NCBI RefSeq assembly: GCF_014982715.1
Contig: NZ_JADCJY010000001.1
Span: 2,252,301 to 2,316,300 of the forward strand
Length of the DNA stretch: 64,000 nt
Reading direction: 5' to 3'
Source of the DNA: Gallalistipes aquisgranensis
GTDB taxonomy: Bacteria > Bacteroidota > Bacteroidia > Bacteroidales > Rikenellaceae
A program made the position numbers and the translations under genes. This document shows, in pieces, positions 25,881 to 35,066 of the stretch (the stretch's first letter is position 1; every line of letters starts with the position of its first letter). The notes beneath the pieces are model-generated. The model did not search any database and had not been told where the DNA came from. It worked only from the letters and a program-made list of their open reading frames with translations.

Positions 25881-27380
25881 TCAGCGCAGGCGGGGATAGC
25901 GGTTGTGGAGACGGAACCCGACGCCGAGCATCAGGAAATTGGGGTCCTGGAAGTTCTGGAGGCTGTACCCGATGTGCAGATAGGTGCTCCGGGTCGTGTT
26001 GATCTTCAGGTAAAGCATCTGGTAGAGGGCGTCGAGATCGCCCTGGCCGTGGAGCACGTTGGACCCGATGCCGAGCCCCACCGTGCAGTAGGGCATCACG
26101 TACTCGGCCCGGCCCGAGAGCCCCAGCGCCAGCTGCCGCGACGCCTCCGGCCGCCGGAAGACGAGGTCGGGCGTCTCGCCGACCGCCACGAGCTGATCTT
26201 CGAGGTAGACATTGGCGCTGGTGTCGTAGACACCGTCCAGCGAGATGCCCAGCCGCAGTTTATAGCTGAGGTTGTACATCGGCGAGAAGTTGAATCCCAC
26301 CACGGGATAGGCCTTGGGCGAAGCGATCTGGCCCTCGCCGTAGTAGTCCACCCCTTTGCGCCGCCAGGAGCCGAACACCGTGAGGTCGTAGCTGACATGC
26401 CGGGGAAAGGGGTGTTCCGTGCGCGGACGGGAGAGCCGGGACACGAAGCGCTCCCGGCGGTTGAACCAGGCGGTGAGCCCCGTTTTGAGCCCCACGGTGT
26501 TCAGCCCCGCGTTGGGCACCCAGGTATTGCCGTTGGAGAAATGGGTCATGTCGAGGCCCGCATTGAGGTCGAGCAGGCGCGAGAGCCTCCAGCTGAAATA
26601 GACGTTCACGTCGATGTAGGCGTTCATCTCCGACCCCATCATCTTGTTGTTCGGATTGTACTCCCGGTCGTAGGACTTCCACCCGGTCGAAAGGCCGAAA
26701 TTCCACTCGTAGTTGAGCGTGAGCCACGGGGCGACGCGGGCGATGCGGGCCCCCTGGAACAGATAGAGGGCGAGCGGCGAACCGATCTCCTCCCGGTCGG
26801 GGAACAGGTAGCCGGAGAGGCCGACCCCCTGGTAGACCCCGCCGTAAATCCGGTCGGTCTGCGACCCGGGGCGGAACCCGAAGGCATAACGCAGATGGAA
26901 AGAGGCGGAGTAGCGGATCGGCTGGCGGTAGAGGTTGTCGCCACGCAGGAAATCGTTGGTAGGCAGGATGTAGCTCGGACGGTACTCCACCCCGAGGCCG
27001 TGCACCAGCCGGCGGCGCGGACGGGAAACAGGCTCCTCCTCCACCGGTGCGGAATGCGGGGAAACGGCGGCGGAAGCGCTCCGGGGCGGGATCCCCGTCC
27101 GCGCGGAAGAACGCGTGAGAAGCCCCCGGCCGAAAGTTCCGGAGAGGAAAAAGGCACGCGGCCCGGCGGCACGGAACACCGTGCGGGAAGAGTCGGCCTC
27201 CGGGCAGGTTCCGCCGGGCCCGGCACAAAGGAAGAGCGGAAAGGCCAGCATCCCTGCCGCGAAAAGGGCCGCCGTCCGGCTCCGGATGCCGTTCCCGCGC
27301 GCAGAGCCGCTGTCGGCAGCGTCCCTCCGGGCCTTTCTTTCCGTATGCTTGTCTCCGCAGCCGCGTCCGGGTGTCGTCAT
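25881..27380 (-). CDS. PagL-like lipid A deacylase / acyloxyacyl hydrolase family outer-membrane protein
   Basis: Up to 499 residues. A long, basic, low-complexity N-terminus precedes a hydrophobic segment (TAALFAAGMLAFPLFLC near 36-52), so the true start is uncertain. The C-terminal 350 residues are a beta-barrel with many aromatic, alternating strands. The motif DMTHFSNGNTWVPNAG carries the His-x-Ser-Asn pattern of PagL-type 3-O-deacylases. Such enzymes remove an acyl chain from lipid A in the outer membrane. It is the last gene of an operon with KdsD, KdsA and RfbB, which fits a role in lipopolysaccharide. The barrel is larger than classical PagL (about 170 aa). Confidence 0.72.
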   Translation of the reverse strand: MTTPGRGCGDKHTERKARRDAADSGSARGNGIRSRTAALFAAGMLAFPLFLCAGPGGTCPEADSSRTVFRAAGPRAFFLSGTFGRGLLTRSSARTGIPPRSASAAVSPHSAPVEEEPVSRPRRRLVHGLGVEYRPSYILPTNDFLRGDNLYRQPIRYSASFHLRYAFGFRPGSQTDRIYGGVYQGVGLSGYLFPDREEIGSPLALYLFQGARIARVAPWLTLNYEWNFGLSTGWKSYDREYNPNNKMMGSEMNAYIDVNVYFSWRLSRLLDLNAGLDMTHFSNGNTWVPNAGLNTVGLKTGLTAWFNRRERFVSRLSRPRTEHPFPRHVSYDLTVFGSWRRKGVDYYGEGQIASPKAYPVVGFNFSPMYNLSYKLRLGISLDGVYDTSANVYLEDQLVAVGETPDLVFRRPEASRQLALGLSGRAEYVMPYCTVGLGIGSNVLHGQGDLDALYQMLYLKINTTRSTYLHIGYSLQNFQDPNFLMLGVGFRLHNRYPRLR

Positions 27381-27399
27381 CGCTTCTCTCTCCCTGCGG

Positions 27400-28371
27400 T
27401 TAAAAGTTCACGTGCGTGTTGTCGCTCATCAGATCGTAGAGCTCGACGATACCCGTCAGGCGGCCCTCCCCGTCGGTCACCAGCAGGGAGTGGATCTTGA
27501 ACCGGCGCATGATCTCCTCGGCCTCCGTGATGCGGGCGCTCTGGAGGATCATCTTGGGCGTGCGGGTCATCACCTCCTCCACGCGGATCTCGAAGAAGCG
27601 GCTACGGTACTTCTGCATGGCACGCCGCACGTCGCCGTCGGTCACCAGTCCGCAGATGCGGTCGCCCTCCATGATGGCCGCCACGCCGAGGCGGGCGTTG
27701 CTGATCTCGATAATCACGTCGCTCAGCAGCATCTGGGGCGGCACGCAGGGCAGGTTGTCGCGCCGCATCACGTCGCCCACGCGGGTGAGCAGCTTGCGGC
27801 CCAGGCTCCCGCCGGGGTGGAAACGGGCGAAATCCTCCGCCTTGAAACCCCGCTCGTGCATCAGCGCCATCGCCAGCGCGTCGCCCATCACCAGGGCCGC
27901 CGTCGTCGAAGAGGTGGGAGCCAGCGAGAGCGGACAGGCCTCCTCGGCCACGCTCACGTCGAGGTGGAAACGGGAGTGGCGGGCCAGCGTCGAACCCGAG
28001 CTTCCGGTCATCGAGATCACGATGTTGCCGTTGTCCTCCAGAAAGGGGATCAGTTTCAGGATTTCGTCGGTCTGTCCCGAATTGGAGATGGCCAGCACCA
28101 CGTCCTGCGGGGAGATCATCCCCAGGTCGCCGTGGTAGGCCTCGCCGGGGTGCATGAAGAAGGAGGGGGTGCCCGTGCTGGCGAGCGTGGCGGCGATCTT
28201 CGAGCCGATCAGACCCGACTTGCCCATACCCGTCACGATCAGCTTCCCGCGACAGGCGAGCACGGCCCGCACGGCGCCCTCGAAATCGCCGGTCAGCTTC
28301 GAGGCCAGCGCCCCGACCGCCTCCGACTCCACCCGGAACGTATGCCGGGCTATATCCGTAATCGTACTCAT
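27400..28371 (-). CDS. kdsD: Arabinose-5-phosphate isomerase (KpsF/GutQ family)
   Basis: A 323-residue enzyme converting ribulose 5-phosphate to arabinose 5-phosphate, the first step of Kdo synthesis. A SIS domain at about 35-170 has LIVTGMGKSGLIGSKIAATL and AYHGDLGMISPQD. Two CBS domains follow at about 205-320. It sits directly between kdsA and the PagL-like gene on the same strand, with 19 bp to the latter. Confidence 0.94.
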   Translation of the reverse strand: MSTITDIARHTFRVESEAVGALASKLTGDFEGAVRAVLACRGKLIVTGMGKSGLIGSKIAATLASTGTPSFFMHPGEAYHGDLGMISPQDVVLAISNSGQTDEILKLIPFLEDNGNIVISMTGSSGSTLARHSRFHLDVSVAEEACPLSLAPTSSTTAALVMGDALAMALMHERGFKAEDFARFHPGGSLGRKLLTRVGDVMRRDNLPCVPPQMLLSDVIIEISNARLGVAAIMEGDRICGLVTDGDVRRAMQKYRSRFFEIRVEEVMTRTPKMILQSARITEAEEIMRRFKIHSLLVTDGEGRLTGIVELYDLMSDNTHVNF

Positions 28372-28437
28372 ATCTTTCGTTTCGGGCGGAACGGCCTCAG
28401 ACCGTCCCGCACTGGTTTACCGTCGTTCGCACGCCCG

Positions 28438-29220
28438 CTACAACAGCGAGCGGATCACCCCTTCGAGCTGCTGGAGGGGCAGCATGTTGGGACCGTCGCT
28501 CAGGGCCCGGTCGGGATCGGGATGCACCTCGAAAAAGTAGCCGTTCGCCCCGAACGCCCGGGCGGCCAGCGCCATGGCCGGCACGAACTGCCGGTCGCCC
28601 CCCGTGGCCCCGCCCGCCGAACCGGGGCGCTGCACGGAATGGGTGCAGTCCATAATCACGCGCGGGGTGAACGCGGCCATGTCCGCCAGGTTGCGGAAAT
28701 CGACCACCAGATTGTTGTATCCGTACACGTTGCCCCGCTCCGTAAGCCATACGCGGTCGTTGCCCGATTCGCGCACCTTCTCCACCGGGTAGCGCATGTC
28801 GGCGCCCGAGAGGAACTGGGCCTTCTTGACGTTGACCACCCGGCCCGTGCGCGCGGCCGCCACGAGCAGATCGGTCTGCCGGCAGAGGAAGGCGGGTATC
28901 TGGAGAATGTCCACCGCCTCGGCGGCGGGGGCGGCCTGTCCCGGCTCGTGGATGTCGGTGGTCAGCGGCAGGCCGTACCTTTCGCCGACGTCGGCGAGCA
29001 TCCGCAGCCCCCTTTCGAGCCCCGGCCCCCGGAAGGAGGCGAGCGAGGTGCGGTTGGCCTTGTCGAACGAGGCCTTGAAGACGATCTGTACGCCCAATCC
29101 GTCGCGCAGGCGCACCAGTTCGCGGGCCACCTCGTCGAGCAGCTCCGCACTCTCTATCACGCAGGGCCCGGCGATGAAGAGCGGCCGGGCGGGATCGAAT
29201 TCCGTGGTTCCGATTGCCAT
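28438..29220 (-). CDS. kdsA: 3-deoxy-8-phosphooctulonate synthase
   Basis: A 260-residue DAHP-synthetase class enzyme joining arabinose 5-phosphate and phosphoenolpyruvate to Kdo 8-phosphate. The N-terminal LFIAGPCVIESAELLDEVA, the VFKASFDKANRTS motif and DCTHSVQRPGSAGG are KdsA signatures. Length is slightly short but normal. The start at 29220 lies 11 bp after the rfbB stop. Confidence 0.95.
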   Translation of the reverse strand: MAIGTTEFDPARPLFIAGPCVIESAELLDEVARELVRLRDGLGVQIVFKASFDKANRTSLASFRGPGLERGLRMLADVGERYGLPLTTDIHEPGQAAPAAEAVDILQIPAFLCRQTDLLVAAARTGRVVNVKKAQFLSGADMRYPVEKVRESGNDRVWLTERGNVYGYNNLVVDFRNLADMAAFTPRVIMDCTHSVQRPGSAGGATGGDRQFVPAMALAARAFGANGYFFEVHPDPDRALSDGPNMLPLQQLEGVIRSLL

Positions 29221-29231
29221 ATCTTGTTTTT

Positions 29232-30323
29232 TCACTGTCTGTCGGTATCGCCGCGCGTGCCGTACATCGCCGCGTAATAGTCCCGGTAGGCACCGCTGGT
29301 CACGCGGTCGAGCCACTCCCGGTTGTCGAGGTACCAGCGCACGGTGCGCTCGACGCCCTCCCCGAAACCGAGCGAGGGCCTCCAGCCCAGTTCGTTCTCC
29401 AGCCGCGAGGAGTCGATCGCATAGCGCAGGTCGTGGCCCGCCCGGTCGGCCACGTAGGTCACCAGCCCGTCCGAAGCGCCCTCCGGACGGCCCAGCAGAC
29501 GGTCGGCGGTGCGGATCACCTGCCGGACGACGTCGATGTTGCGCCGTTCGTCGAACCCTCCGATGTTGTAGGTCTCCCCCGGCCGGCCCCGGTGGAACAG
29601 CAGGTCGATGGCCCGCGCGTGGTCCTCCACGTAGAGCCAGTCGCGCACGTTCTCGCCCCGGCCGTAGACCGGAATCGGCCGGCCGAGGCACACATTGTTG
29701 ATGCAGAGGGGGATCAGTTTCTCCGGGAACTGGTTCGGACCGTAGTTGTTCGAACAGTTGGAGACGATCGCAGGCAGGCCGTAGGTGTTGGCATAGGCCC
29801 GCACGAAGTGGTCGCCCGCCGCCTTGGAGGCGGAATAGGGACTGCGCGGATCGTAGGGCGAACGCTCGGTGAAGAGGCCCTCGCGGCCCAGCGAGCCGTA
29901 GACCTCATCGGTGGAGACATGGTAGAAGAGCCTGCCCGAGGGGTCTCTCCCCTCCCCCGTCCACGCTTCGCGCGCGGCCTGGAGCAGGGAAAGGGTGCCC
30001 AGCACGTTGGTGCGGGCGAAGGTGAAGGGGTCGCGGATGCTGCGGTCCACGTGGCTCTCGGCGGCCAGGTGGATCACCCCGTCGAAGTCGTGCCGGGCGA
30101 ACAGCTCCCGCAGCAGCTCCGTGTCGCAAACGTCGCCCCTGACGAAACGGTAGTTGGGAGCCGCCTCCACGTCGCGCAGGTTCTCGAGGTTGCCCGCGTA
30201 GGTCAGCTTGTCGAGGTTCCAGACCGTACAGTCCGGATAGCTCCGCACGAAGAGCCGCACCACGTGCGACCCGATGAAACCGGCACCGCCGGTAATCAGT
30301 ATATTACGCCGTTTTGTCCCCAT
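29232..30323 (-). CDS. rfbB: dTDP-glucose 4,6-dehydratase
   Basis: A 363-residue short-chain dehydrogenase-type enzyme of dTDP-deoxysugar synthesis. The NAD loop ITGGAGFIGSHVV is near residues 8-20. The STDEVYG and YSASKAAGDH motifs carry the catalytic Thr-Asp-Glu and Tyr-Lys residues. The rhamnose-pathway partners rfbA, rfbC and rfbD are not in the window. It is the first gene of the operon with kdsA, kdsD and the PagL-like gene, and a TACCTTTA box lies at 30353-30360. Confidence 0.93.
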   Translation of the reverse strand: MGTKRRNILITGGAGFIGSHVVRLFVRSYPDCTVWNLDKLTYAGNLENLRDVEAAPNYRFVRGDVCDTELLRELFARHDFDGVIHLAAESHVDRSIRDPFTFARTNVLGTLSLLQAAREAWTGEGRDPSGRLFYHVSTDEVYGSLGREGLFTERSPYDPRSPYSASKAAGDHFVRAYANTYGLPAIVSNCSNNYGPNQFPEKLIPLCINNVCLGRPIPVYGRGENVRDWLYVEDHARAIDLLFHRGRPGETYNIGGFDERRNIDVVRQVIRTADRLLGRPEGASDGLVTYVADRAGHDLRYAIDSSRLENELGWRPSLGFGEGVERTVRWYLDNREWLDRVTSGAYRDYYAAMYGTRGDTDRQ

Positions 30324-30352
30324 AGCCCGCAAACAGGATTTCATTCCGCCGC

Positions 30353-30360
30353 TAAAGGTA
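30353..30360 (-). promoter_or_regulatory. Variant -7 box (TACCTTTA) for the rfbB operon
   Basis: The minus strand reads TACCTTTA 29 bp upstream of rfbB. It differs from the consensus in the last base, a variant seen upstream of several other genes in this window. Confidence 0.4.
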
Positions 30361-30415
30361 AGCATTTTTCACGGAATAATCCCCTTCCGGACAGGGAAAG
30401 CGTCGGCAGGGCCCG

Positions 30416-31702
30416 TCACGGCTCCACCGTCACCTGCGCGTTCTCGATCCGGAACAGGGGGTCGTCCGCCGAGGAGACCGGGCGGCCCAGGTAGCGGAAT
30501 TCCCGGAAAACCACGTCCCGGATCGCTCCGGAGCCGCCGCCCCGGATCACCACGGGGACCTCCCGGCCCCTCAGGTAACTCACCTGCTCGAAGCGGACGT
30601 TCTCCACCGAACCGCCTCCGCTCCCCCATTTCCCGGCGGGGATGAGCTCGATCCAGACGAGGTTCTCCTCGACCGATTCGATGCGGATGTCGCGGTAGAG
30701 CACGTCCGAAACGGCCGCGTTGCCGATGTGGTGGATCGAGAGGGCCGCCCGCTTGAAGAGGTGGTCGGCGGTTCCCTTGCGGATGATGTCGATATTCTCG
30801 AAACGGATGCGCCGCACCCACTCGGCGTCGAGCTCCCAGCCGATTTCGAGCGCGTTGCCCTGCCGGCCGCTCCAGAAGGTGGAGTTGCGCACGACGATGT
30901 TCTCCGCGTTGCCCGAGAAACCGAACTTCCTGGTCTTGATCGAGATGCAGTCGTCCTCGTTGCGGATGAAGATGTCGTCGACCAGCACGTCCGATGTGGC
31001 CAGCAGGTCGATCCCGTCCGAAAAGACCTGCGAGGAGAGCACCTTGAGGTTGCGCAGGGTGACGCCGCGGCACTCGAAAAAGGAGTTCGACCAGCCGTTG
31101 CGGCTCAGCACCACGGGACCGTCGATCTCGACGCCTTCGCAGCGTTCGAAACGGGTGCCGCGTTTCGTACCGCGGCCGTCGATCACGCCGTAGCCGAGAA
31201 TCCGGACGTTCGTGGCCCCCTTGCCGTAGATGCAGCCCCGGAGCACGGCCCCCTCCTCCAGGAAAAAGGTCCTGTCGCGGCCCGTCACCACACGGGTGCC
31301 GATCTCGTGCACACCCGGGCCGAACCGGACGGCATCCGCCGGCAGGCGCCTCCACTCCTTCGGGGCGGGCGGATCGGCGAACAGGTAAACGGGACGGGAG
31401 GGATCGTCGTTGAAGGTGACGGCGATCTTGCAGGGGGTGACCCCCAGCAGGCGCAGGCGCCCCTCCTCCACGCGGCAGGCGATGTTCCGCGAAACGGGGC
31501 GGATGTCCACCCCGCGGATCGCCCCGCCGCGGGCGTCGAGCACGATGTCGGTGGGACCGTCGAGCGTGAGGCGGATGAAGTCGCCCACCTCCGTGGTGTC
31601 GGCCCGGAAGTCGGTGCCTTCCCGGAGCGTCTTCACGCCCCGGGCGCCGAGCGTCCCGCAGAGGAGGAGCGAAACGGCGGCAAGCAAAAGGGTTCTTTTC
31701 AT
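30416..31702 (-). CDS. Right-handed beta-helix glycosidase, GH28/GH49-like
   Basis: A 428-residue exported protein with signal peptide MKRTLLLAAVSLLLCGTLGARG. The middle and C-terminal parts are parallel beta-helix coils (repeated V/I-x-N/D-x-x pattern). The segment SDGIDLLATSDVLVDDIFIRN and EDDCISIK resemble the two acidic sites of clan GH-N. The histidine of the polygalacturonase GHG motif is missing: the site reads GNALEIGWELD, which is closer to GH49-like or unassigned members. Substrate cannot be given. Its -7 box lies at 31725-31732. Confidence 0.65.
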   Translation of the reverse strand: MKRTLLLAAVSLLLCGTLGARGVKTLREGTDFRADTTEVGDFIRLTLDGPTDIVLDARGGAIRGVDIRPVSRNIACRVEEGRLRLLGVTPCKIAVTFNDDPSRPVYLFADPPAPKEWRRLPADAVRFGPGVHEIGTRVVTGRDRTFFLEEGAVLRGCIYGKGATNVRILGYGVIDGRGTKRGTRFERCEGVEIDGPVVLSRNGWSNSFFECRGVTLRNLKVLSSQVFSDGIDLLATSDVLVDDIFIRNEDDCISIKTRKFGFSGNAENIVVRNSTFWSGRQGNALEIGWELDAEWVRRIRFENIDIIRKGTADHLFKRAALSIHHIGNAAVSDVLYRDIRIESVEENLVWIELIPAGKWGSGGGSVENVRFEQVSYLRGREVPVVIRGGGSGAIRDVVFREFRYLGRPVSSADDPLFRIENAQVTVEP

Positions 31703-31724
31703 GGGCAATATACGGTTATAGCGG

Positions 31725-31732
31725 CAAAGATA
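31725..31732 (-). promoter_or_regulatory. -7 box (TATCTTTG) of the beta-helix glycosidase gene
   Basis: The minus strand reads TATCTTTG 22 bp upstream of the start. An 11-base G run (C run on the coding strand) lies about 60 bp further upstream. Confidence 0.55.
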
Positions 31733-31793
31733 GCGCATCGCCGCACACCGCAGGAGGCAATATCGACCGCAAAAGAGCATAAGATCGTCCGGA

Positions 31794-31804
31794 GGGGGGG
31801 GGGG
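31794..31804. repeat. Homopolymer of 11 G
   Basis: An uninterrupted run of eleven G residues on the plus strand in the spacer between the GH28/49-like gene and the GH31 gene, both on the minus strand. Such runs can vary in length by slippage; it could also be a sequencing or assembly ambiguity. Confidence 0.9.
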
Positions 31805-31906
31805 ATTCTCCGCCGCACGCCGCAACGTGGGCGGGAGCTCCGGCCGCGCAGAGCCGTTCCCCCGGAAAAGTGCCCGGGAGAGGGACGAGGAGCCCGGCCC
31901 GCAAGA

Positions 31907-34402
31907 TCAGCGCCCCTTCAGCGGACGGAATTTCAGTTCGACACCCGTGTATTCGGCCTCACGTTCGACGGTCTCCACCTTCCAGGCGCCCTTCACGCGC
32001 ACGGGACGGTGGACGATCACCCGCAGCCGTATCCGGGCCTCCATACCGGGATAGGAACCCTGCCGTGCGCCGAGCGTGAGCAGCCCCGAACGGTCGTTCC
32101 AACGCACGGGAACGGTGGCGCAGGCCCCCTTCTCGTAGTCGTAGCTCTCGCCGTCGTCCCCGTAGAGGGTGAAGGAGGCGTCGCGGCCGCCCCACACGGT
32201 GAGGATCAGTTCGCCGGGCCGCTCGCCCGTATGCTGCACGGGGGGAATGGTCGGGATCACCGAGCCGCCCCGCACGAAAAGGGGCAGACGCGTGAGGGGG
32301 GCGTCGCAGGTGATCCTGCGTCCCCCGTCGTACACCCGCTGAGGATCGTTCATGTCGAACCACAACTCCCGCTGCGGTCCCCGGCCGCCGGGCAGCCAGA
32401 CGCGCACCCGGGTGTCGGGATTCTCCCGCACGCCGAGCGAATCGGCGTACATGGGCTCGGTGACGGGCCGCACGAGGATCGAGGGACCGAACAGATAGGC
32501 ATCGGACGAGGCGGCGGCATGGGGATCGTGCGGAAAGTCCATCACCAGCGGACGCATCATGGTGTATCCGTCGCGGGTCACGCGCCAGGCCGTCGAGTAG
32601 ATATAGGGCAGCAGGGAGTAGCGCAGGCGGATCATCGCCACCTGGGCCTCGTAGGCCGGTTCCCCGGGCTTGCCGAACTGCCACACCTCGCGGGGAACGT
32701 TGGTGCCGTGGGCGCGGAACAGGGGCGTGAAGGCCCCGTGCTGGAACCACCGCACGTACAGCTCCCGGTAGGCGGGATCGTCGAGCCCGCGGGGATACTC
32801 ACCGCCCCGCTCGTTCACGAAGAAGCCGCCGATGTCGGAGGTCCAGTAGGGGATTCCGCTCAGGGAGAGGTTGAGCCCGGCGGGCAGCTGACGCCGGAAG
32901 GTCTCCCACGAGGCGGAGACGTCGCCCGACCAGAGGGCCGTGGCGTAGCGCTGCTGGGAGGCGAAGGCCGAACGGGTGAGAATCTGCACCCGGCGGTTGT
33001 CGCCCGTGGCCCGCAGCCTGTCGTAGACGGTGCGGGTCATCGCCAGCGAGTAGGCGTTGAGCCAGCGGTGGAAGGACCCGATGGCCGTCATGCCGGCCGA
33101 CTTGCTCCGGGCCTCCTGTCCCTGCTGGGTGAAGCCGTCGCGGAACGAGGGTTCGGTGGCGTCGAGCCACCAGCCGTCCACGCCTTTCGAGTAGAGCCCG
33201 CCGCGCAGGTGGCGCCAGAAAATCTCCTGGGCCCGGGGATCGAACATGTCGACCACCTTGTACCCGGCCCACGTAGGCTCGTCGAAGAGGACGTCCGCCC
33301 GCTCCATATCGCGGTACACGGCCGTGGCGGGGCCCACGCCCGGCCACACCGAAACGGTCAGCTTCACCTTCAGCTCGTCGTGCAGGCGGCCGATGGCGCT
33401 CTCCGGATCGGGAAAACTGTCGGGGGCGAAGCGCATGGAGTTCCAGTGGGCCTTGTCGCCCCAGTACGACCAGTCGAGCACGATGTTGTCGATCGGAATA
33501 CGGCGACGGCGGTACTCCTCGACCACGCCCGTCAGTTCGTCGAACGACTTGTAGCGCTCCTTCGACTGCCAGAAGCCGAAGAACGACCGGGGAAACATAG
33601 GCGCAGCCCCGGTGAGGGTGCGGTAACCGGCCACCACGCCGTCCATGTCCCCGCCCGCGATCACGTAGTAGTCGGCAGCCCCGCCCGCCTCGGAGACGAT
33701 CGAGAGGGTGTCGCCCCGGGTGTTGTCCGCCACGGTCTTCGAATAGTTGTCCCACAGGATGCCGTATCCCCGGTCGGAGACCAGCACGGGATTGACGATC
33801 TCCTTGTTGGCCTGCACGAGGTTCACGCGGTGGCCCCGGTAGTTCCACACGCCCTCCTGGTACTGCCCGAGCCCGTAAATCCCCTCGTCCGGGGCGAGCA
33901 CGAAGCGCTGTTCGACCCGCCAGCCGCCGTCCGGAGCGCCGGAAGGCGAAAAGCGGCGGGCACCGGCCAGCGGCTCCCGCACCAGATAGCCTCCCCGGCG
34001 GGAATCGACCACGCAGAAGGTTCCCGTCCGGTAGTCGTAACGGGCTTCAAGGGCGGCCGTGAGCAGGCTCATCCGGCCTTTCCCGGGCCGGATGCGGACG
34101 CGGGGTCCCTCCGCGGGGAGAGGCCTCACGGCCAGCGAGGCGCTCCGGTAGGCGGAATCGGGCGAGACGGTCACGTGGAGGATGCGGTCGGTGACAGCCT
34201 CCACACGGAGGGTGCGCAGGCTGTCCCGGATCACCATGCCCCGGGGAAGGGCCGTCACGCGCACGCCGGCACGGGCCACGCCGGGAGTCCAAACCCGGTC
34301 GCCCGCCCGGTCGCGCAGATTTCCGTGCGCTCCGTCGGCCGGAACCGCGGCCGACAGGGCCGCCAGCAGGACGAACCCTGCGTAAATCCTCATTCCTTTC
34401 AT
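31907..34402 (-). CDS. Glycoside hydrolase family 31 alpha-glycosidase
   Basis: An 831-residue exported enzyme (signal MKGMRIYAGFVLLAALSAAVPADG). The N-terminal beta-sandwich covers about residues 30-240, with GLGQYQEGVWNYRG typical of GH31. The TIM barrel contains GVDGWWLDATEP, with nucleophile Asp414, and SGDVSASWETFRRQLPAGL, with the general acid/base Asp. LSGIPYWTSDIGGFF completes the active site. C-terminal beta domains follow. The tryptophan-rich WWLDATEPSF form is frequent in xylosidase-type members, so an alpha-xylosidase is possible. A TATCTTTA box lies at 34494-34501. Confidence 0.92.
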   Translation of the reverse strand: MKGMRIYAGFVLLAALSAAVPADGAHGNLRDRAGDRVWTPGVARAGVRVTALPRGMVIRDSLRTLRVEAVTDRILHVTVSPDSAYRSASLAVRPLPAEGPRVRIRPGKGRMSLLTAALEARYDYRTGTFCVVDSRRGGYLVREPLAGARRFSPSGAPDGGWRVEQRFVLAPDEGIYGLGQYQEGVWNYRGHRVNLVQANKEIVNPVLVSDRGYGILWDNYSKTVADNTRGDTLSIVSEAGGAADYYVIAGGDMDGVVAGYRTLTGAAPMFPRSFFGFWQSKERYKSFDELTGVVEEYRRRRIPIDNIVLDWSYWGDKAHWNSMRFAPDSFPDPESAIGRLHDELKVKLTVSVWPGVGPATAVYRDMERADVLFDEPTWAGYKVVDMFDPRAQEIFWRHLRGGLYSKGVDGWWLDATEPSFRDGFTQQGQEARSKSAGMTAIGSFHRWLNAYSLAMTRTVYDRLRATGDNRRVQILTRSAFASQQRYATALWSGDVSASWETFRRQLPAGLNLSLSGIPYWTSDIGGFFVNERGGEYPRGLDDPAYRELYVRWFQHGAFTPLFRAHGTNVPREVWQFGKPGEPAYEAQVAMIRLRYSLLPYIYSTAWRVTRDGYTMMRPLVMDFPHDPHAAASSDAYLFGPSILVRPVTEPMYADSLGVRENPDTRVRVWLPGGRGPQRELWFDMNDPQRVYDGGRRITCDAPLTRLPLFVRGGSVIPTIPPVQHTGERPGELILTVWGGRDASFTLYGDDGESYDYEKGACATVPVRWNDRSGLLTLGARQGSYPGMEARIRLRVIVHRPVRVKGAWKVETVEREAEYTGVELKFRPLKGR

Positions 34403-34544
34403 ACTATCTCAAATTTTCCATACGTTCGAAAACACCTCGGCGGTCCCGGACGCCGCGCACCGGAAGGGTTCCACACGGCTGCGGATGCCCGGGTAAAGAT
34501 ACGAATTTTTCCTTTCGGGGCGAGGGTCCGGCACAAAAAACGGG

Positions 34545-35066
34545 TCACCGGCGCCGCGTCCGGTCGCCGGGACTGAGCAGACGGGTCATCATGAAGGACT
34601 GCCGGTGGAAGATGAACAGCGGCAGGGAGGCGCCCACCACCAGCGCGAACATCACGAACATCGTGGTCAGTCCGTTGCGGAAGACCTCCACGATCAGGGC
34701 CCCCTGCTCCGCGGCGGCGTCCCCGGCCATGAACTGCATGAGGGCGAGCACGGTCTTGTAGGCATACATGCCCGGGATCATGGGCAGCAGCGAGGGGAAG
34801 GTGAAGACCTCGGCCGGGCAGTGCATCAGTTTGGCGAAGAGCATGCCGAACAGGCCGATCACGAAGGCGGCCGCGAGCGAGGAGACGGTGATCTCCAGCG
34901 GCGTGTAGTGCAGCAGGTAGTAGCGCAGGGCATGACCCACGGCGGCCAGCAGGGCCGAGACGAGAACGGTGCGGCGGGGCGGGTTGGAGATCACCGCGAA
35001 GCCCACGGCGGCCACGGCGGCGAAGAAGCCGTCGCCCAGCACCTGTATGATCCACTCCCCGTTCAT
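34545..35066 (-). CDS. ThrE-type exporter, small (DUF3815) subunit
   Basis: A 173-residue membrane protein with about four to five hydrophobic segments. It shows FTFPSLLPMIPGMYAYKTVL, the PGxxxY pattern of the ThrE C-terminal half. In Corynebacterium ThrE the two halves are fused and export threonine or serine; here they are separate genes, as is common. Its start overlaps the preceding gene by 4 bp (ATGA). Substrate inferred from family only. Confidence 0.85.
   Translation of the reverse strand: MNGEWIIQVLGDGFFAAVAAVGFAVISNPPRRTVLVSALLAAVGHALRYYLLHYTPLEITVSSLAAAFVIGLFGMLFAKLMHCPAEVFTFPSLLPMIPGMYAYKTVLALMQFMAGDAAAEQGALIVEVFRNGLTTMFVMFALVVGASLPLFIFHRQSFMMTRLLSPGDRTRRR

Noticed and set aside
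30728..34576. A 1282-codon plus-strand frame across the beta-helix glycosidase and GH31 genes
   Set aside because: It is antisense to two genes with clear motifs and signals. Its composition (Gly, Arg, His, Pro-rich) is typical of shadow frames in GC-rich coding DNA.
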